Part shown: piece after piece, positions 1 to 5,584 of the stretch
Position numbering within the stretch: the first letter of the stretch is position 1
Layout of the letters: the number at the start of each line of letters is the position of its first letter
NCBI GenBank assembly: GCA_913050015.1
Contig: CAJXAZ010000042.1
Span: 1-5,584, forward strand
DNA from: an uncultured Gammaproteobacteria bacterium
Lineage (GTDB): Bacteria; Pseudomonadota; Gammaproteobacteria; Magnimaribacterales; D2472
Length of the DNA: 5,584 nucleotides
Reading direction: 5' to 3'
Translations under genes and position numbers: made by a program
The notes under the pieces: generated by a model
What the model was told of the DNA's origin: nothing
The model's database searches: none
The model's input: the letters and a program-made list of their open reading frames with translations, nothing else

Positions 1-20
1 CTGCTTTGTTAAGATAAGTA

Positions 21-272
21 ATGGTTGAAAATTTTTTACAATACGGGCAGTGGGTAATTCTAGTATTAAGTATTTATAGCTTATATCTAGTTAGTTCTGT
101 TAAACACGAAAAACGCTTAAATGGTTATATTTTTACTGCCATTAGTAGATTCGCTGGTGCTCTTGTTTTTCTAGCAGTCGATTTGCCAGCATTTGTTATC
201 GCTAATCTAATTCAAACCTATATTGCATGCAAAGGTTACTTTAATAACAAAAAGGCAGGCAAAGAGGATTAA
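21..272 (+). CDS. Small hydrophobic membrane protein, function unknown (83 aa)
   Basis: I do not recognise a specific family. The protein is 83 residues with about three hydrophobic stretches: residues 7-27, about 35-54 and about 55-72. They are separated by a short charged stretch (KHEKR, about 28-32) and followed by a lysine-rich tail ending KKAGKED. This pattern suggests a small integral inner-membrane protein with three short helices or two longer ones. There is no signal peptidase site and no catalytic motif. It loosely resembles small PnuC/YgjV-like or SemiSWEET-sized proteins, but the Pro-Gln motif of SemiSWEETs is absent, so no transport role is assigned. The start is well fixed: an in-frame TAA lies at 15-17 and this ATG is the first start after it. 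Only a weak purine-rich stretch (AAGATAAG) serves as ribosome binding site. It converges on the flavoprotein gene, with 54 bases between the two stops. Confidence 0.72.
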   Translation: MVENFLQYGQWVILVLSIYSLYLVSSVKHEKRLNGYIFTAISRFAGALVFLAVDLPAFVIANLIQTYIACKGYFNNKKAGKED

Positions 273-286
273 AACTAAACCCTCTT
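262..286. terminator. Possible weak hairpin between convergent genes
   Basis: AAGAGG (262-267) and CCTCTT (281-286) form a 6-bp stem around a 13-base loop that contains the stop codon of the small membrane protein gene. On the minus strand the stem is followed within a few bases by CCTTTTTGTT, so it could stop transcription coming from the flavoprotein gene. On the plus strand no T-run follows. The stem is short and the loop long, so this is only a tentative terminator. Confidence 0.22.
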
Positions 287-302
287 AATAAAGATAATGC
301 TT

Positions 303-315
303 ATTACAAATAAAA
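303..315. repeat. 13-bp repeat copy 1
   Basis: ATTACAAATAAAA occurs here and again at 2988-3000. Both copies lie just downstream of the 3' end of a minus-strand gene, so on the transcript they read as U-rich tails (TTTTATTTGTAAT). In the second copy this is the tail of the strong terminator. The repeat may reflect terminator tails or only A/T-rich composition. Confidence 0.35.
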
Positions 316-326
316 ATTGTGACTAA

Positions 327-2933
327 TTAAGCGCGGATTCTCTCGTTCTTAGGATCAAATATAGACCCCTTGCCAACTATCTGAACAGTCATCGGATAAA
401 TACCATCACCATCTTCGTTAAAGTACTCCAGCGACAATGGATACCCTACTGTGGCTATGTTTTTAGGCAAGTAGCCCATGACTACGAATTTTTTAATTGA
501 TGGGCAATAGGACATGCTAGTGCTATAAGACCTTCTACCTTTGGAATCTATCGGTACTTCACCTGAAGCAGGATCAATGATTGGTGAGATGCCAACAGGA
601 TAGCGCAAACCAGTTCCAGATACATCTAGACTATCTAGAGTCATAGTACATAGAATTGCACTTGGTTCTTCTTCTCTCTGGGCAAGATGAGCTGCTTTTC
701 CGTGGAAGTCTGCTTCTTTGACTAGAGGTCTTTCAATGGCAGATTCAAGAGCATTATATTCAGACTCTAGATCTGCACCCTGAAGTCGAAAGCTTTTTTC
801 AAGGCGACGACTATTAGCATAAGTTTCGATACCAACTGGTATAACTCCAGCCTCAAGCAGAGAGTCATAGAGAGCTAGGCCCTCTTCACTGTCATTATTA
901 AGATAAATTTCCCAGCCACTTTCCCCAACATAGGAAATACGAGCCGCCCAGACATCAATTGTTTTTCCACCAGATAAATTAAGCGTCAGATACCTTGCTG
1001 TAGCGAAGGGAAAATTCTCTATGCTAATTTCATTTGGATCAATTAAATGGCCAAGGGCATTTTTTGCTTCTGGTCCCCATAATCCTAAAGTTACTATATC
1101 GTGAGTTCTGATATTAATGTCTGCTTCTAATCCCATATCATCTCGGTAGTTACGCAAAGTCACCCAGTCCAGATTACCATCAGCGCCACCGGTAACCACT
1201 CTATAGCTATCTTCACTTAAGCGAGAAATAGTAAGATCTGCATGGACACCACCATCCTCATCTAAGAAATTTGTATAAATTATTCGTCCATTAGAGGTAT
1301 TACCACCGACCTTAGCTACAGAAAGATACTCCAACATACGCTCTGCATCTGGACCGTTGATGTCCATGATTGCAAAGTGCGATAGGTTTATCATTCCAAC
1401 TGATTCACTCATAGCTAAATGTTCTGCGTTAGCAATTTCATACGGGACATGACGACGATCCCATTCATTTTCTCGGACCGGAACCTCTTGTAAATAATTG
1501 TCTAGTTTGTCTCGGTTGCTTTCATACGCAAGCGCACGTTCCCAGCCAGCAACCTCGTTATCAAAGTAGCCACCAAGTTCTTTTTCCCTTTCATAAAAAG
1601 GACTTACGAATAGTTCCCTATTGCTAATGTATGGCTCTCTAGGGTGAACAGCAGGAGTATAGATAGTTTGTGCATTTTCATAAGATCGTGTTTTAACAAA
1701 GTCTTTTTCTTTTTGCGCAGGATAAAATCTAGCAATATCAAAAGATCGCATATCCACCTGAGTTTTACCATAAACCATGGATTCCGCACATAGCCTTGCA
1801 CACCCTGGACCGTCTTTGACCCAGACTGCTTCACATAACCAAAAACCTCTTACTTCAGGACTTTCACCGATCAAAGAAGCGGCATCAGGAGTTACTGATA
1901 AAAGACCGTTAAATGAACTTTTCTCATCCCAACCTAATTCTGCAAGTATAGGTGTTGTTTCGAATGCTTTTTCTAGAGGCTCAGCGATTTCTTCAAGATC
2001 TAAATATCTCATTGAATCAGAAGTCATAGTCTTTGCAGGATTACCAATATCTTCAGGATCAACTAATCTAGGATCTTTGTCCTCATAAAAACCCCATTCA
2101 AGCATGCCGCCATGAAGTCTCCCTGTATCCCTAACATAAGCTGAGTTACCTTGATCACGAAGTAGTGGATAGACAAGCAATTCATCTGTTCCTTGTATTT
2201 CTGGAAGTGGTCCAAAAAATAATAAAGGATGTTCCACTGGCATTAAAGGAATTGGAACGCCAGCTAATTTTCCTAATAAAGGACCCCAGATTCCAGATGC
2301 GATTACAACTTTATTAGTTTTAATCAATCCTTTATCTGTTATTACTCCAGTAATACGGCCATTTTCAATTTCAAAATCTAAAGCTGGGGTATCGGTATAT
2401 GTAGTAAGGCCACCTTTTTCTTTCGCACTTTCTACAGCAAAGTTAACTACTTCTTGTGAGCGAGGTGTTACTAGACCAGCATCTGGATCCCACATTGCAC
2501 CGCATATTGAATCTTCATCTAATAAGGGAAATTTTTCTTTGGCTTCTGATGCAGAAATTAGCCTGACGTTAGTTCCAAAGGCTTTGCCTGATGCAACTTT
2601 TCTTTTAAGTTCTTCCCATCTAGCATCATCACCTTTACGACAGATTTCTAGACCACCTTTTTTAAGAAAGAAGCCATTATCTTCATAAAACTTTCTACTA
2701 AAGCTAGTCGCCCAACAGCCTAATTTGTCATGAGTTGTATTGTAGACAAAATCCGAAGCATGGGCTGTAGATGCTATATCTGAAGGAATTACAGTAGATT
2801 TTTCTAGTCCTACAATATTTTTTTGACCAAATTCTGTAAGCCAATATGCAAGCATTGAACCGACAATACCGCCTACGCCAACAATAACTACTTCAGCTTC
2901 TGTAGGAAATTTGGAACTTTTTTTATCTGTCAT
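327..2933 (-). CDS. FAD-dependent oxidoreductase fused to a GcvT-type folate domain (dimethylglycine/sarcosine dehydrogenase family)
   Basis: The 868-residue length is typical of dimethylglycine/sarcosine dehydrogenases, which oxidise an N-methyl group at flavin and hand the one-carbon unit to tetrahydrofolate. Seen in order: a Rossmann FAD segment at 15-32 (GVGGIVG, one residue longer than plain GxGxxG); STAHAS at 55-60, where His58 sits where family members attach FAD covalently; a DAO-fold body to about 400 with a late flavin loop DGPG at 374-377; an FAO_M-like linker (about 405-460); a GcvT N-terminal domain (about 465-735) with GGVHADLT at 561-568, Asp566 matching the folate-site Asp, and YVGESGWEIY at 668-677; and a GcvT C-terminal domain (about 755-860). 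No signal peptide is seen, so it is probably cytosolic. The ATG precedes the Rossmann strand by 14 residues and has a weak TAGAG Shine-Dalgarno 8 bases away. The DmdA-like gene lies upstream on the same strand, behind a terminator. Family membership is firm; the substrate (dimethylglycine, sarcosine or another methylated compound) is not. Confidence 0.93.
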   Translation of the reverse strand: MTDKKSSKFPTEAEVVIVGVGGIVGSMLAYWLTEFGQKNIVGLEKSTVIPSDIASTAHASDFVYNTTHDKLGCWATSFSRKFYEDNGFFLKKGGLEICRKGDDARWEELKRKVASGKAFGTNVRLISASEAKEKFPLLDEDSICGAMWDPDAGLVTPRSQEVVNFAVESAKEKGGLTTYTDTPALDFEIENGRITGVITDKGLIKTNKVVIASGIWGPLLGKLAGVPIPLMPVEHPLLFFGPLPEIQGTDELLVYPLLRDQGNSAYVRDTGRLHGGMLEWGFYEDKDPRLVDPEDIGNPAKTMTSDSMRYLDLEEIAEPLEKAFETTPILAELGWDEKSSFNGLLSVTPDAASLIGESPEVRGFWLCEAVWVKDGPGCARLCAESMVYGKTQVDMRSFDIARFYPAQKEKDFVKTRSYENAQTIYTPAVHPREPYISNRELFVSPFYEREKELGGYFDNEVAGWERALAYESNRDKLDNYLQEVPVRENEWDRRHVPYEIANAEHLAMSESVGMINLSHFAIMDINGPDAERMLEYLSVAKVGGNTSNGRIIYTNFLDEDGGVHADLTISRLSEDSYRVVTGGADGNLDWVTLRNYRDDMGLEADINIRTHDIVTLGLWGPEAKNALGHLIDPNEISIENFPFATARYLTLNLSGGKTIDVWAARISYVGESGWEIYLNNDSEEGLALYDSLLEAGVIPVGIETYANSRRLEKSFRLQGADLESEYNALESAIERPLVKEADFHGKAAHLAQREEEPSAILCTMTLDSLDVSGTGLRYPVGISPIIDPASGEVPIDSKGRRSYSTSMSYCPSIKKFVVMGYLPKNIATVGYPLSLEYFNEDGDGIYPMTVQIVGKGSIFDPKNERIRA

Positions 2934-2955
2934 ATTGTAAACTCTATAAAATTTT

Positions 2956-2969
2956 GTTGATTAAACAAC
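2956..2969. promoter_or_regulatory. Imperfect palindrome over the -10 of the flavoprotein promoter
   Basis: GTTGATTAAACAAC is symmetrical at 12 of 14 positions, with arms GTTG/CAAC around a TTAA centre. It covers the predicted -10 hexamer at 2960-2965, a usual place for a repressor operator. The regulator is unknown, and an A/T-rich palindrome of this size can arise by chance. Confidence 0.3.
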
Positions 2970-2988
2970 TTTTTTTTAACTTTGTAAA
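2960..2988 (-). promoter_or_regulatory. Sigma70-type promoter of the FAD/GcvT fusion gene
   Basis: Read on the minus strand: -35 TTTACA (2988-2983, 5 of 6 to consensus), a 17-base spacer containing a run of eight A, then -10 TTTAAT (2965-2960, 5 of 6). Transcription would start near 2953, giving a leader of about 20 bases before the ATG at 2933. It lies just below the terminator of the preceding gene, so this gene has its own transcription start. The -35 and spacer are almost identical to those upstream of the DmdA-like gene. Confidence 0.5.
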
Positions 2989-2995
2989 TTACAAA
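2981..2995. promoter_or_regulatory. Perfect 15-bp palindrome over the -35 region
   Basis: TTTGTAAATTACAAA has perfect 7-base arms around one central base and overlaps the predicted -35 (2983-2988) of the flavoprotein gene. With a one-base centre it cannot fold as a hairpin, so if functional it would be a protein-binding site. Only its left half (TTTGTAAAT) recurs upstream of the DmdA-like gene, so the shared part may be promoter sequence rather than operator. Confidence 0.35.
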
Positions 2996-3000
2996 TAAAA
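2988..3000. repeat. 13-bp repeat copy 2
   Basis: Exact second copy of ATTACAAATAAAA (see 303-315). It overlaps the base of the terminator hairpin and the right half of the 15-bp palindrome at 2981-2995. Confidence 0.35.
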
Positions 3001-3032
3001 GGCAAGTTATTTATCGAAATGACTTGCCTTTT
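2997..3032. terminator. Strong rho-independent terminator, probably bidirectional
   Basis: Arms AAAAGGCAAGTTATTT (2997-3012) and AAATGACTTGCCTTTT (3017-3032) pair at 15 of 16 positions around a 4-base loop. On the minus strand it begins 11 bases after the stop of the DmdA-like gene and runs into TTTTATTTGTAATTT, the expected U-rich tail. On the plus strand it runs into TTTTTTGTCG, so it could also stop antisense transcripts. It separates the DmdA-like gene from the flavoprotein gene. Confidence 0.88.
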
Positions 3033-3043
3033 TTGTCGTATTT

Positions 3044-4348
3044 TTACTCTGCGTAATCTAGCCCTACATCCTTTTTAACTTCACGAATGTTGGGAGTAAC
3101 AGACTCTCTAAATGGTAAGTCCACCACTACACCAGGTACCGATACTCCAGATGACTCTGAGTATTCATCAGGCAATCTGACCTGTAATTTAGTTCCAGTA
3201 TCCGATGAAGACCATGGCACCCATCCGAGTCCAATATTTGTATTTAGTTCTGGAGACCACCATGGAGAAGTTATGTAACCCATATCATTTCCATCCTCAT
3301 CCGCTATCAGCCAAAAATCTGGAGCATAGTCTGTGATTTGCTTTCCACCAAAAGTTAAACCAACCATTCGCATTTTGAATGGGAAATCTCCTGCATCAAT
3401 TACTGCACGTTGTGCCTCAAGCGCTTCCTTGCCAATATAATCAGCTTCTTTATTTCGAGGTACTTGATAGCTTAAATTAACCTGAAAAGGAGATGTCTCA
3501 TGATCTAAATCTTGACCCCAAGATAGAATACCAGCTGCTATTCGACGATGATGAGCAGGAGCTATAACCATTAAACCAAATTCTTCTCCTCCCTCAAGAA
3601 CAGCATTCCATACTTTTTCAGCATTTTCATGAGCGTCACGAACATAAATTTCATAACCCTTCTCACCAGTAAAACCAGTTTGACTGATCACAACATCAGC
3701 ACCTCCGATCTTGGTTTCCATGATTCCATAATAAGGAACCTCTCTTAATTCCTCACCTGCCAACTTAGCCATTAGGTCTTCAGAAAGAGGGCCTTGAATT
3801 TGAACTGGACATACATCAATCTCATCAATGACAACATTATACTTTTTGGAAATATTAACGCCTTGTAGCCAAAGTAAAAGATCGCTGTCTGAGATAGAAA
3901 ACCAAAATTCATCTTCAGTTAATCTCAACAAGACAGGATCATTAAGAACTCCACCTTTGTCATTGCATAGAATTGCATACTTACCATTACCTGGTTTAAT
4001 TTTAGTAGCATCACGCGTGATTACGAAATCAGTAAAAGCCTCTGCATCTGGTCCTTTAACTCTTATTTGTCTTTCAACTGCAACGTTCCACATAGTGACT
4101 CGATTAACCAAAGCCTCATACTCTACCATCGCCCCGCCATCTTCAGGTTTGATGTAACCCCTTGGGTGATAAATACGATTATAAACAGTTGCTCTCCAGC
4201 AACCAGCTTCGTGAGATAGATGCCAAAAAGGCGACTTTCTAACTCGAGTTGAAATTAACATCTGAACAGGAGTTCGACCACTTTGTCTAAGATTGATTGG
4301 TACTTCTCGATCGCTTTGATCCACACTTGGATGATTTGGATTTGTCAT
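3044..4348 (-). CDS. DmdA-like GcvT-fold aminomethyltransferase / candidate demethylase (434 aa)
   Basis: This is a stand-alone GcvT-fold protein whose opening (STRVRKSPFW at 33-42, then TVYNRIY at 54-60), VERQIRV (91-97) and GGVLNDPVLLRL (132-143) resemble DMSP demethylase DmdA more than glycine-cleavage T protein. DmdA moves a methyl group from DMSP to tetrahydrofolate in the cytosol. Asp137 in the NDP sequence matches the conserved folate-site Asp. Two places differ from DmdA as I recall it: the loop at 223-232 reads QTGFTGEKGY, like glycine-cleavage T protein, instead of SGWS-type; and RRIAAGILSWGQD (268-280) has Ala where RIE/RLE is usual. At 434 residues it exceeds the roughly 370 of Pelagibacter DmdA, with about 30 extra at the N terminus and a charged tail after 414. 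The start is supported by a strong GGGGGAG ribosome binding site 5 bases upstream. It could be a DmdA, a paralogue acting on another methylated osmolyte, or a partner of the downstream flavoprotein. No dmdA symbol is given because the substrate is unproven. Confidence 0.9.
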   Translation of the reverse strand: MTNPNHPSVDQSDREVPINLRQSGRTPVQMLISTRVRKSPFWHLSHEAGCWRATVYNRIYHPRGYIKPEDGGAMVEYEALVNRVTMWNVAVERQIRVKGPDAEAFTDFVITRDATKIKPGNGKYAILCNDKGGVLNDPVLLRLTEDEFWFSISDSDLLLWLQGVNISKKYNVVIDEIDVCPVQIQGPLSEDLMAKLAGEELREVPYYGIMETKIGGADVVISQTGFTGEKGYEIYVRDAHENAEKVWNAVLEGGEEFGLMVIAPAHHRRIAAGILSWGQDLDHETSPFQVNLSYQVPRNKEADYIGKEALEAQRAVIDAGDFPFKMRMVGLTFGGKQITDYAPDFWLIADEDGNDMGYITSPWWSPELNTNIGLGWVPWSSSDTGTKLQVRLPDEYSESSGVSVPGVVVDLPFRESVTPNIREVKKDVGLDYAE

Positions 4349-4353
4349 ATTTA

Positions 4354-4360
4354 CTCCCCC
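4354..4360 (-). promoter_or_regulatory. Strong ribosome binding site of the DmdA-like gene
   Basis: On the minus strand GGGGGAG is followed by 5 bases (TAAAT) and then the ATG at 4348. This G-run stands out in an otherwise A/T-only stretch and fixes the start codon. It is much stronger than the site of the neighbouring flavoprotein gene. Confidence 0.8.
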
Positions 4361-4414
4361 GTAATTTATAACTATTAACTATTTTTAAATACATTAAATA
4401 TATACTTTGAGTAA

Positions 4415-4443
4415 AATTTACGCTTTTTTTTTAATTTTGTAAA
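4415..4443 (-). promoter_or_regulatory. Probable promoter of the DmdA-like gene
   Basis: On the minus strand: -35 TTTACA (4443-4438), a 17-base spacer with a run of nine A, and a weaker -10 TAAATT (4420-4415, 4 of 6). The predicted leader is about 60 bases. The -35 and A-tract match the promoter of the flavoprotein gene with one substitution and one extra A. The -10 is uncertain because TATATT-like sequences also lie nearer the gene (about 4397-4402). The rest of this 234-base spacer (4445-4582) shows no gene and no convincing terminator. Confidence 0.42.
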
Positions 4444-4582
4444 TCGATATTTATTCTTAGTAAATTAGCTATCTAAAACAATGTTTTTTTGAAATACATA
4501 AGGTATTAATTTGATGTTTATTTATATGCAAATCAATGCAATATAAATTGAAAAATCTAAGCTAATAGGAATTTAAGACAGG

Positions 4583-5584
4583 TTAAGTTTGCTGAGCCAC
4601 TGGCATTGCTTGCGTCTTATTTATTAAAGGTAGGGCTAATATATTTATTACTGAATAGACTATTAGGCTAATTGCTATAGATACTAGCGAGATTTCAAAG
4701 TAAGCATAAGCTCCGATAAATAGACATAAGACTAATCTAACTGTCTCTATTGTTGTTCCTTTTTTTCCATCAAACCACATGGATGTGCAATACATAGTAA
4801 ATGTCATCATGCTTATCGTTACCCATAGCTGAGGATAGTTTAGGTAACCACTTTGAATAAAGGCTAGAAAAATATAAGTTATAAATAAATATTGAAACAG
4901 TGCATATATCTTATGGCGTTTACTAATAACGGGATCGTATTTTTTAAAAGTCTGGGCATTAAAATTATCTTTGCTTACTTTTATTGGAAGGCTTTCAGGA
5001 GTCCAGCTTGTTTTGGCGAATGGGGCATAAAACTTTTCTTTCCAGCTTTTTGACAGCCACATTTCTTTAGCTATTTTTACGTATACATGAAGGTTAGCCC
5101 AGATAGGATTAAAGGTATTTAACGTACTTCTAATTCCATATATACAAGCTTCATTTTCATCTTCTACCTTATGAGTTCCAAACATCCTGTCCCAAATAAT
5201 GAAAACACCGCCGTAATTCTTATCAATGTATTGTTCATTTTGAGCATGATGAACTCTATGATTTGAAGCAGTTACAAAATAATTTTCATACCATCCAAGT
5301 TTAGGTATATGTTCACTGTGAACCCAAAATTGATAAATAAGATTTACTGATGCAACACTTATGAAAACATAAGAAGGTATGCCTATAACAAACATTGGAA
5401 TATAAAAAACCCAACTAACAAATGCGCCCGTGCCAGTTTGTCTTAAAGCGGTACTGAGGTTGTAATCTTCACTTTGATGATGAGCTGCATGAGATGCCCA
5501 AAAAATCTGTCTTTCATGACTAATGCGATGAAACCAGTAGTAAAAGAAATCATAAATAATAAATGCAAAAATCCATGTAGCTGC
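4583..5584 (-). CDS. Sterol desaturase / fatty acid hydroxylase family protein, alkylglycerol monooxygenase-like (5' end beyond window)
   Basis: This is a membrane di-iron hydroxylase of the fatty acid hydroxylase superfamily, which uses O2 on a lipid carbon. The stop is present; 333 residues are visible and the frame is open to the right edge, so the start lies outside. The ATG at 5393-5395 is internal, because starting there would remove two of the three histidine clusters. Clusters, numbered from the edge: HRISH (19-23), HAAHH (32-36) and HRVHH (109-113), giving HxxxH, HxxHH and HxxHH, plus a lone His in QFWVHSE (about 89). IDKNYGGVFIIWDRMFGT (about 120-137) and the YGI..LNTFNP stretch (about 149-159) are typical of alkylglycerol monooxygenase-like members. 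Hydrophobic segments flank the clusters, and a further membrane domain of about four segments follows at about 228-320. The likely substrate is an ether lipid, sterol or other lipid, which the sequence does not decide. It is upstream of the DmdA-like gene on the same strand across a 234-base gap, so co-transcription is doubtful and no functional link is evident. Confidence 0.92.
   Translation of the reverse strand, partial: AATWIFAFIIYDFFYYWFHRISHERQIFWASHAAHHQSEDYNLSTALRQTGTGAFVSWVFYIPMFVIGIPSYVFISVASVNLIYQFWVHSEHIPKLGWYENYFVTASNHRVHHAQNEQYIDKNYGGVFIIWDRMFGTHKVEDENEACIYGIRSTLNTFNPIWANLHVYVKIAKEMWLSKSWKEKFYAPFAKTSWTPESLPIKVSKDNFNAQTFKKYDPVISKRHKIYALFQYLFITYIFLAFIQSGYLNYPQLWVTISMMTFTMYCTSMWFDGKKGTTIETVRLVLCLFIGAYAYFEISLVSIAISLIVYSVINILALPLINKTQAMPVAQQT

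Noticed and set aside
1..20. Possible tail of an upstream gene at the left edge
   Set aside because: Only 20 bases are available. Stops appear in at least two frames, but too few codons precede them to support any gene.
286..306. TAATAA / TTATTA stem as a terminator between the convergent genes
   Set aside because: All-A/T 6-bp stem with an unpaired 9-base loop; too weak to call.
1604..1834. 76-codon minus-strand open frame inside the flavoprotein gene
   Set aside because: It lies wholly within the 868-residue coding region in another frame, has no ribosome binding site or domain, and reads as an A/T-rich shadow.
1777..2088. 103-codon plus-strand open frame antisense to the flavoprotein gene
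   Set aside because: Its Ser/Pro-rich composition is typical of an antisense shadow; the opposite frame encodes conserved flavoprotein sequence.
3087..3278. 63-codon plus-strand frame antisense to the DmdA-like gene
   Set aside because: Shadow of a well-supported coding frame; no motif.
3828..4157. 109-codon plus-strand frame antisense to the DmdA-like gene
   Set aside because: Covers the most conserved GcvT motifs on the other strand and has low-complexity Ser/Leu content; not a gene.
4475..4487. AAAACA-A-TGTTTT palindrome in the gap below the hydroxylase gene
   Set aside because: A/T-only arms with a one-base centre cannot form a terminator hairpin, and such a palindrome is expected by chance in this composition.
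4465..4567. ATTAGCT and AGCTAAT as a long-range inverted repeat
   Set aside because: 7-base arms about 90 bases apart with no supporting pairing between them; no terminator or structured RNA can be argued.

Overview
This is a low-G+C window (roughly 35-40 % by eye) with compact spacing and no mobile, CRISPR, tRNA or rRNA signal. It fits a free-living, probably marine, AT-rich proteobacterium. The grounds are the low G+C, short A/T-rich spacers, a DmdA/GcvT-like methyltransferase next to a flavin-GcvT fusion oxidoreductase, and an alkylglycerol-monooxygenase-like membrane hydroxylase. SAR86-, SAR11- or SAR116-like lineages are possible, but the sequence alone does not fix the taxon.

Layout: a small plus-strand membrane protein of unknown function (21-272) converges on three minus-strand genes. 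Read in their own direction these are: (i) the 3' part of a three-histidine-cluster fatty acid hydroxylase/sterol desaturase family protein (4583-5584), whose frame stays open past its first internal ATG and runs off the right edge; (ii) a 434-residue DmdA-like GcvT-fold protein (3044-4348), ending in a strong hairpin terminator; (iii) an 868-residue dimethylglycine/sarcosine-dehydrogenase-type flavoprotein with a C-terminal GcvT module (327-2933).

Genes (ii) and (iii) look like a functional pair. Both carry folate-binding aminomethyltransferase folds, which pass a one-carbon unit from a methylated donor to tetrahydrofolate. Plausible donors are dimethylglycine, sarcosine, DMSP or a related osmolyte; the exact substrate cannot be read from the sequence. 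A terminator separates them, yet each has a nearly identical promoter block: the same -35 region followed by an A-tract spacer. This suggests co-regulation as two units rather than one operon. The promoter of (iii) also carries two short palindromes over its -35 and -10, which are candidate operator sites.

The 234-base gap at 4349-4582 holds the promoter and strong ribosome binding site of (ii), and otherwise A/T-rich sequence with no convincing terminator for the hydroxylase. I see no clearly new system. The points most worth following are the unassigned substrate of the pair, the non-DmdA residues in its active-site loops, and the shared promoter architecture.
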